Notes under the pieces: generated by a model
The model's database searches: none
Told to the model about the DNA's origin: nothing
Seen by the model: the letters and a program-made list of their open reading frames with translations, nothing else
Program-made: the position numbers and the translations under genes
Origin: Enhydrobacter aerosaccus
Lineage (GTDB): Bacteria > Pseudomonadota > Alphaproteobacteria > Reyranellales > Reyranellaceae
Reading direction: 5' to 3'
Length of the DNA stretch: 64,000 nt
Assembly (NCBI RefSeq): GCF_900167455.1
Contig: NZ_FUWJ01000004.1
Location: forward strand, 245,573 to 309,572
Shown: piece by piece, positions 60,615-64,000 of the stretch
How the letters are laid out: the number at the start of each line of letters is the position of its first letter
How positions within the stretch are numbered: position 1 is the first letter of the stretch

Positions 60615-61115
60615 ATGGACAACTCGAGTGGGCAGATGGCCGCGCACCTGGATCGGCCTCGCGGGACGGCAGGCTGCGGCCGGGCCGGATGCGCCTGTTC
60701 GCTTCCGGTCGGCGAGCGCTTCGTCCTCTGGGCCATGCGGCAATGGCAACAGGACCGTGCCCTGCCGAGTGAGGACTCGATCCTCTATCGCGGTTTCAGG
60801 ACGGCTGGCCTGCTGGAGGTCTTGCCGGACTTCGCCGTGGCGATGGATGCGCTGCTGTTCGGTGCCCGCCGCGCCATTCATATCCATCTGCCGACCTGTT
60901 CGAGCGTCAGTGGCGACGAGGCGACGCTGGTCGCGTTGTGTGGGCTCGCGCAAAGCGATCTCGAGCGGCCCCTGCTGGCATCGCTCGACGTGATGATGGC
61001 ACCGACCGCGTCCCGCGTGGCGGCCGAGCGGCTCAAGGTCTTCGCGCTGGCGCTGGGTGAGGCGGGGTTGCGGCTCGCTCCACCCGCCGGCGCCGCCGGC
61101 GCGGGACTGCACTGA
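60615..61115 (+). CDS. Hypothetical Cys-bearing protein (166 aa), possibly iron-regulated
   Basis: Starts at ATG 60615 with CCGGAGGGAGCAC upstream. The N-terminus has a cysteine group GCGRAGCACSLPVGE, followed by helices and a conserved-looking HIHLPTCSSVSGDEATLVAL segment. No membrane helix. A Fur-box-like site precedes it, and a second small helical gene follows 1 nt after its stop. I do not recognise the family; an iron-related role is suggested only by the upstream site. Confidence 0.72.
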   Translation: MDNSSGQMAAHLDRPRGTAGCGRAGCACSLPVGERFVLWAMRQWQQDRALPSEDSILYRGFRTAGLLEVLPDFAVAMDALLFGARRAIHIHLPTCSSVSGDEATLVALCGLAQSDLERPLLASLDVMMAPTASRVAAERLKVFALALGEAGLRLAPPAGAAGAGLH

Positions 61116-61116
61116 A

Positions 61117-61374
61117 ATGAGTGCCCCGATGACGGACCGCCTTCACGACCTGCAACGCGCCATGCGCTTGATTGCTCATGCTGTCGAGAGCCTCCCCGAG
61201 AACTGCCGCGATGTGGCGGCGAATGCGCTTCTGAACATCGCAGCCGAGGCTGTAGTGGAGGATGTCGGCTGCGCCGAGGCCGGCCGCATCTTCGCGCGGC
61301 TGGCGGATCACCTCCATGAAGGAAGGCAGCCGCCGGCCAGCGGCGCGGTGTCGCTTTCGGGATTCGACGCCTGA
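61117..61374 (+). CDS. Hypothetical small helical protein (85 aa)
   Basis: Starts at ATG 61117, just after the previous stop; ATG 61129 is an alternative. Helical throughout (LHDLQRAMRLIAHAVESL, DVAANALLNIAAEAVVEDVG), with no membrane segment. Probably cotranscribed with the Cys-bearing gene. Convergent with kup. Family unknown. Confidence 0.6.
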   Translation: MSAPMTDRLHDLQRAMRLIAHAVESLPENCRDVAANALLNIAAEAVVEDVGCAEAGRIFARLADHLHEGRQPPASGAVSLSGFDA

Positions 61375-61383
61375 GGTGCCGCC

Positions 61384-63276
61384 TCAGATCTCGATGCGGC
61401 TGCCCAGTTCGACGACCCGATTCGCCGGCAGGCCGAAGAAATCGCCGGCGCTCGAGGCGAAGCGCGCGAGGATGAGGAACAGCTTCTCCTGCCAGCGCGG
61501 CAGGAGCGGCCGCGTCGCCGGGACGAAGCTGTTGCGGCCGACGAAGTAGGATGTCCGCATCGGATCGACCGGCACGCCTCGGTCGGCGAGGGGGATCAGG
61601 TCGCGCGGCACATCGGGCTGTTCCATGAAGCCGTACCGCAGGACGACGTGATGCACACCCTTGCCGAGATGCGCGACCTGGGCGCGGGCGTTGGGTGGAA
61701 CGTAGGGCTCATCCGGCACTTCGACGGTGAGTAGCACCACCTGCTCGTGCAGCACTTCGTTGTGCTTGAGGTTGTGCAGGAGACAGCTGGGCGCGTTGCC
61801 GGAGAAGGCCGTGAGATAGACGGCGGTTCCCTGGGGCCGGTGAACGCGGCTCGGATTGATGCTGCCCAGCAGCGTCTCCATCGGGAGCGTACCCTCTCGC
61901 TCGCGGACGGCGACGGCCATGCGGCCTTTGAACCATGTCCACATGGCGGCGAAGATGACCAGCGCCAGCGCGAGCGGGACCCAGCCGCCCTGCAGGAACT
62001 TCATCACATTGGCCGCCATCAACGTGGCATCGATCGCCATGAAGCTGCCGAACACCAGGATCGCCAGCGGCCAACTCCATTTCCAGGCGCGCACCGCAAG
62101 GGCGAGCACGAGCAATGTGGTCACCAGCATGGTGCCGGTGACGGCGATGCCGTAGGCAGCGGCCAGGTTGGTCGACGACTTGAAGGCCAGTACCAGGATC
62201 ACGATACCGCCGAGCTGCATCCAATTGATGGCCGGCACGTAGATCTGCCCGAACTCGCTCGCCGAGGTGTGCTGGATGCGCACGCGCGGGCTGAGGCCGA
62301 GCAGCGTCGCCTGCTGCGCCATCGAGAAGGCGCCGGAGATGGTCGCTTGCGAGGCGATGACCGTCGCCGCAGTGGCGAGCGCGACCATGGGGTAGAGAAT
62401 GGCGGACGGGGCGAGACGGAAGAACGGATTTTCGATCGCGGTGGGATCGGACAACAGGAGCGCGCCCTGGCCGTAGTAGTTGGCCAGCAGCGACGGCAGG
62501 ACGACACCGAGCCAGGCATAGCGGATCGGCTTCTGACCGAAATGGCCCATGTCGGCGTAGAGGGCTTCGGCTCCGGTGACCGCCAGCGTCACGCCGCCCA
62601 AGGCGATGAAGGCGATGAAGCCGTGGCGGAACATGAAGTGAAGGGCGTGCAAGGGCGACAGGGCGAGCAGGATGTGCGGCGCATGCACGATCTCCCACAG
62701 CCCGAGGCCAAGCAGAGTCGCGAACCAGATCAGCATGATCGGCCCGAACCAGCGGCCCACGCCGGCGGTGCCGAACTTCTGCACCATGAACAGGCCGATC
62801 AGGACGCCCAGCGCCAGCGGGATCACCAGCGGCTCGAAGGCCGGCGTGGCGACGTTCAGGCCTTCGACGGCGCTGAGCACCGAGATGGCGGGCGTCAAGA
62901 GGCAGTCGCCATAGAACAGAGCCGCCCCGGCCATGCCCAGCATCAGAAAGATCGTGCGCCAGCGGGGGGTCAGCTCCGAGCGGCGGGAGACCAGCGCCAT
63001 CAGGGCCAGCACGCCACCTTCGCCCCGGTTGTCGGCGCGCATGACCACCATGACGTATTTCACCGTCACGATGATGATCAGGGCCCAGGTGATCAGCGAC
63101 AGGATGCCGAACACGTCTTCCGGCACCGGCCGCAGTCCCGTGAACTCGCTGAAGCACTCCTTGACGGTGTAGAGCGGGCTCGTGCCGATATCCCCGAAGA
63201 CGACACCGAGCGCGGCCAGGCTGAGCCGGGCGAAGCGCTTGCGACTCACCGGGGCGGACGTTCCATGGAGGGACAT
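61384..63276 (-). CDS. kup: Kup-type potassium uptake transporter
   Basis: 630 aa from ATG 63276; ATG 63327 would add 17 residues. The N-terminus has LSLAALGVVFGDIGTSPLYT, the family signature, followed by the EGGVLALMALVSRR motif near residue 90. About twelve membrane helices are visible, then a cytoplasmic C-terminal domain (TAVYLTAFSGNAPSCLLHNL, YVPPNARAQVAHLG). Symports K+ with H+. The RBS near the chosen start is weak. Convergent with the small helical gene. Confidence 0.95.
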   Translation of the reverse strand: MSLHGTSAPVSRKRFARLSLAALGVVFGDIGTSPLYTVKECFSEFTGLRPVPEDVFGILSLITWALIIIVTVKYVMVVMRADNRGEGGVLALMALVSRRSELTPRWRTIFLMLGMAGAALFYGDCLLTPAISVLSAVEGLNVATPAFEPLVIPLALGVLIGLFMVQKFGTAGVGRWFGPIMLIWFATLLGLGLWEIVHAPHILLALSPLHALHFMFRHGFIAFIALGGVTLAVTGAEALYADMGHFGQKPIRYAWLGVVLPSLLANYYGQGALLLSDPTAIENPFFRLAPSAILYPMVALATAATVIASQATISGAFSMAQQATLLGLSPRVRIQHTSASEFGQIYVPAINWMQLGGIVILVLAFKSSTNLAAAYGIAVTGTMLVTTLLVLALAVRAWKWSWPLAILVFGSFMAIDATLMAANVMKFLQGGWVPLALALVIFAAMWTWFKGRMAVAVREREGTLPMETLLGSINPSRVHRPQGTAVYLTAFSGNAPSCLLHNLKHNEVLHEQVVLLTVEVPDEPYVPPNARAQVAHLGKGVHHVVLRYGFMEQPDVPRDLIPLADRGVPVDPMRTSYFVGRNSFVPATRPLLPRWQEKLFLILARFASSAGDFFGLPANRVVELGSRIEI

Positions 63277-63497
63277 AGGGTCTGAAAACAGGCCTTTCTT
63301 CGCCCGATCCGGGAACCTGCCGGGCACGGCGGGCGGGTATTGCGCCGCCGGCCGGGCCGGTCAATCGGATTTTTATGGCATTTTTATACGGTTCGCGACG
63401 CCGGTTATGGCCGCGACTGGGGAGAATTCGGCGGGGAACAGGCCCTGCAGAGGGACGTCGCTGACTGGAAACGCTCAGGAATCGGCGTGTATGCAGC

Positions 63498-63525
63498 AAA
63501 AAGGCCAGGCGCGGAACGCCTGGCC
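63498..63525 (-). terminator. Intrinsic terminator of the porin gene
   Basis: On the minus strand a 9-bp stem GGCCAGGCG / CGCCTGGCC (63503-63511 with 63517-63525), with loop of five, is followed directly by a T5 run (63498-63502). It lies 33 nt past the porin stop and fits rho-independent termination. Confidence 0.9.
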
Positions 63526-63557
63526 CGGAGGGCGCCATTTTGGATTGTTCCGTTTGA

Positions 63558-64000
63558 TCAGAACGTCTTGCTGACCATGAAGAGGGCGCGCGAGGCGCAG
63601 TTCATGGTGTTTCCGCAGTTTTGGTAGGCGTTGACGCTGGTTCCGACGTAAGAGACGGAGAAGTCGACGGTGAAGGCGGTCATGGTGAGGCCGGCCTGCC
63701 AGTCCCAGTAGTTGTTGCTGCTGATGCCGTAGTTGACGTTGTTGGCGACATACTGGTTGCCGATCGAGCCGAACAGCTTGAAGGCGATGTCTTCGTGGAG
63801 CTTGATGAAGGGCAGCGGCACGGTGGCGAGCAGCTGCTTGTACCAGGCGGTGCCGGAATTGGCGAAGAAGTTGGGGCTGTAGTGGACGCCGAAGGTGAAC
63901 TGGGCGACGTCGAAGTCGTAGCCGACTAGGAGGCCGTACTCGATGAAGCCGATGTCGGGCGTGGAGCCTGGATAATTGTATCGCATCCAGCTGAGGTCGA
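63558..64000 (-). CDS. TorF family putative porin, C-terminal part (5' end outside window)
   Basis: The reading frame continues past 64000: the codons before the internal Met at 63986 read DLSW, so MRYNYPG is not the true start. The visible 146 residues alternate polar and hydrophobic strands (IGFIEYGLLVGYDFDVAQFT; VHYSPNFF, DFSVSYVG) and end in aromatic Phe (SKTF), the usual C-terminus of outer-membrane beta-barrels. YNYPGSTPDIGFIEYG resembles the DxxYYxYPG...YxE region of TorF/Gcw_chp proteins. A terminator follows. Confidence 0.8.
   Translation of the reverse strand, partial: DLSWMRYNYPGSTPDIGFIEYGLLVGYDFDVAQFTFGVHYSPNFFANSGTAWYKQLLATVPLPFIKLHEDIAFKLFGSIGNQYVANNVNYGISSNNYWDWQAGLTMTAFTVDFSVSYVGTSVNAYQNCGNTMNCASRALFMVSKTF

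Noticed and set aside
1..64000. tRNA, rRNA, CRISPR, insertion sequences or prophage genes
   Set aside because: I found no rRNA-like sequence, no regular repeat-spacer array, no transposase or integrase and no convincing tRNA cloverleaf by eye. A tRNAscan-type search could still reveal a missed tRNA.

Overview
The window is high-GC DNA packed with bacterial genes. Starts are often GTG or TTG, and many neighbouring genes share a 4-nt start/stop overlap. The gene content suggests an alphaproteobacterium of the Rhodospirillales/Hyphomicrobiales type: a LapA-domain gene at the left edge, family III CoA-transferase, branched-chain-amino-acid-type ABC transporters, several molybdenum hydroxylases, a TorF-like porin and Kup. 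I saw no rRNA, tRNA, CRISPR array, transposase or phage gene. The genus cannot be fixed from this sequence alone.

Layout. (1) 1-3460: the tail of an unidentified gene, a LapA-domain protein, an ornithine cyclodeaminase-like enzyme, a convergent CaiB/BaiF CoA-transferase and a MarR regulator. (2) 3562-18565: a 15-kb run of twelve + strand genes that looks like one catabolic and uptake operon for an unidentified N-heterocycle. It holds a FAD subunit, a fused Fe-S/molybdopterin hydroxylase, a 6-hydroxynicotinate reductase-like protein, a UPF0280 protein, a DUF1185 protein, a complete ABC importer (binding protein, fused LivH-LivM permease, two ATPases), a hydantoinase A/oxoprolinase, a Rieske ferredoxin and a cyclic-amide amidohydrolase. 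Members of the amidase superfamily (minus strand) and the VOC family follow. (3) 21138-25413: an RND efflux pump and its adaptor, with no outer-membrane factor beside it. (4) 25538-31898: a secreted Kazal-domain protein, a tiny proline-rich protein, a tandem universal stress protein, an exported choloylglycine-hydrolase-type amidase, QueC, a CBS-domain protein, a small unknown and a YihY/BrkB membrane protein.

(5) 32009-41614: a second N-compound region with an SDR, a DmpA-type P1 peptidase, a BaiN-type flavoprotein, two PuuE-like deacetylases divergent from a canonical xanthine dehydrogenase (xdhA-xdhB), and another SDR. (6) 41857-49547: ordinary accessory genes, including an AI-2E family transporter, a protein combining an N-terminal helical domain with a COQ4-like zinc motif, an unknown, a flavin monooxygenase with an NTF2-like N-terminus, a quinone oxidoreductase and an SCP-x-type thiolase.

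(7) 49726-60412: an SrfABC-type cluster. It has two SrfA-like single-span membrane proteins, SrfB (which carries Hsp70/actin-type nucleotide motifs), SrfC (which carries P-loop GTPase motifs), a membrane-anchored Sel1-repeat protein and a convergent, membrane-anchored trypsin-like protease. This is one of the two most interesting parts of the window; the other is the 3562-18565 operon. (8) 60556-64000: a Fur-box-like site before two small unknown genes, the potassium transporter Kup, and the C-terminal part of a TorF-like porin with a clear intrinsic terminator.
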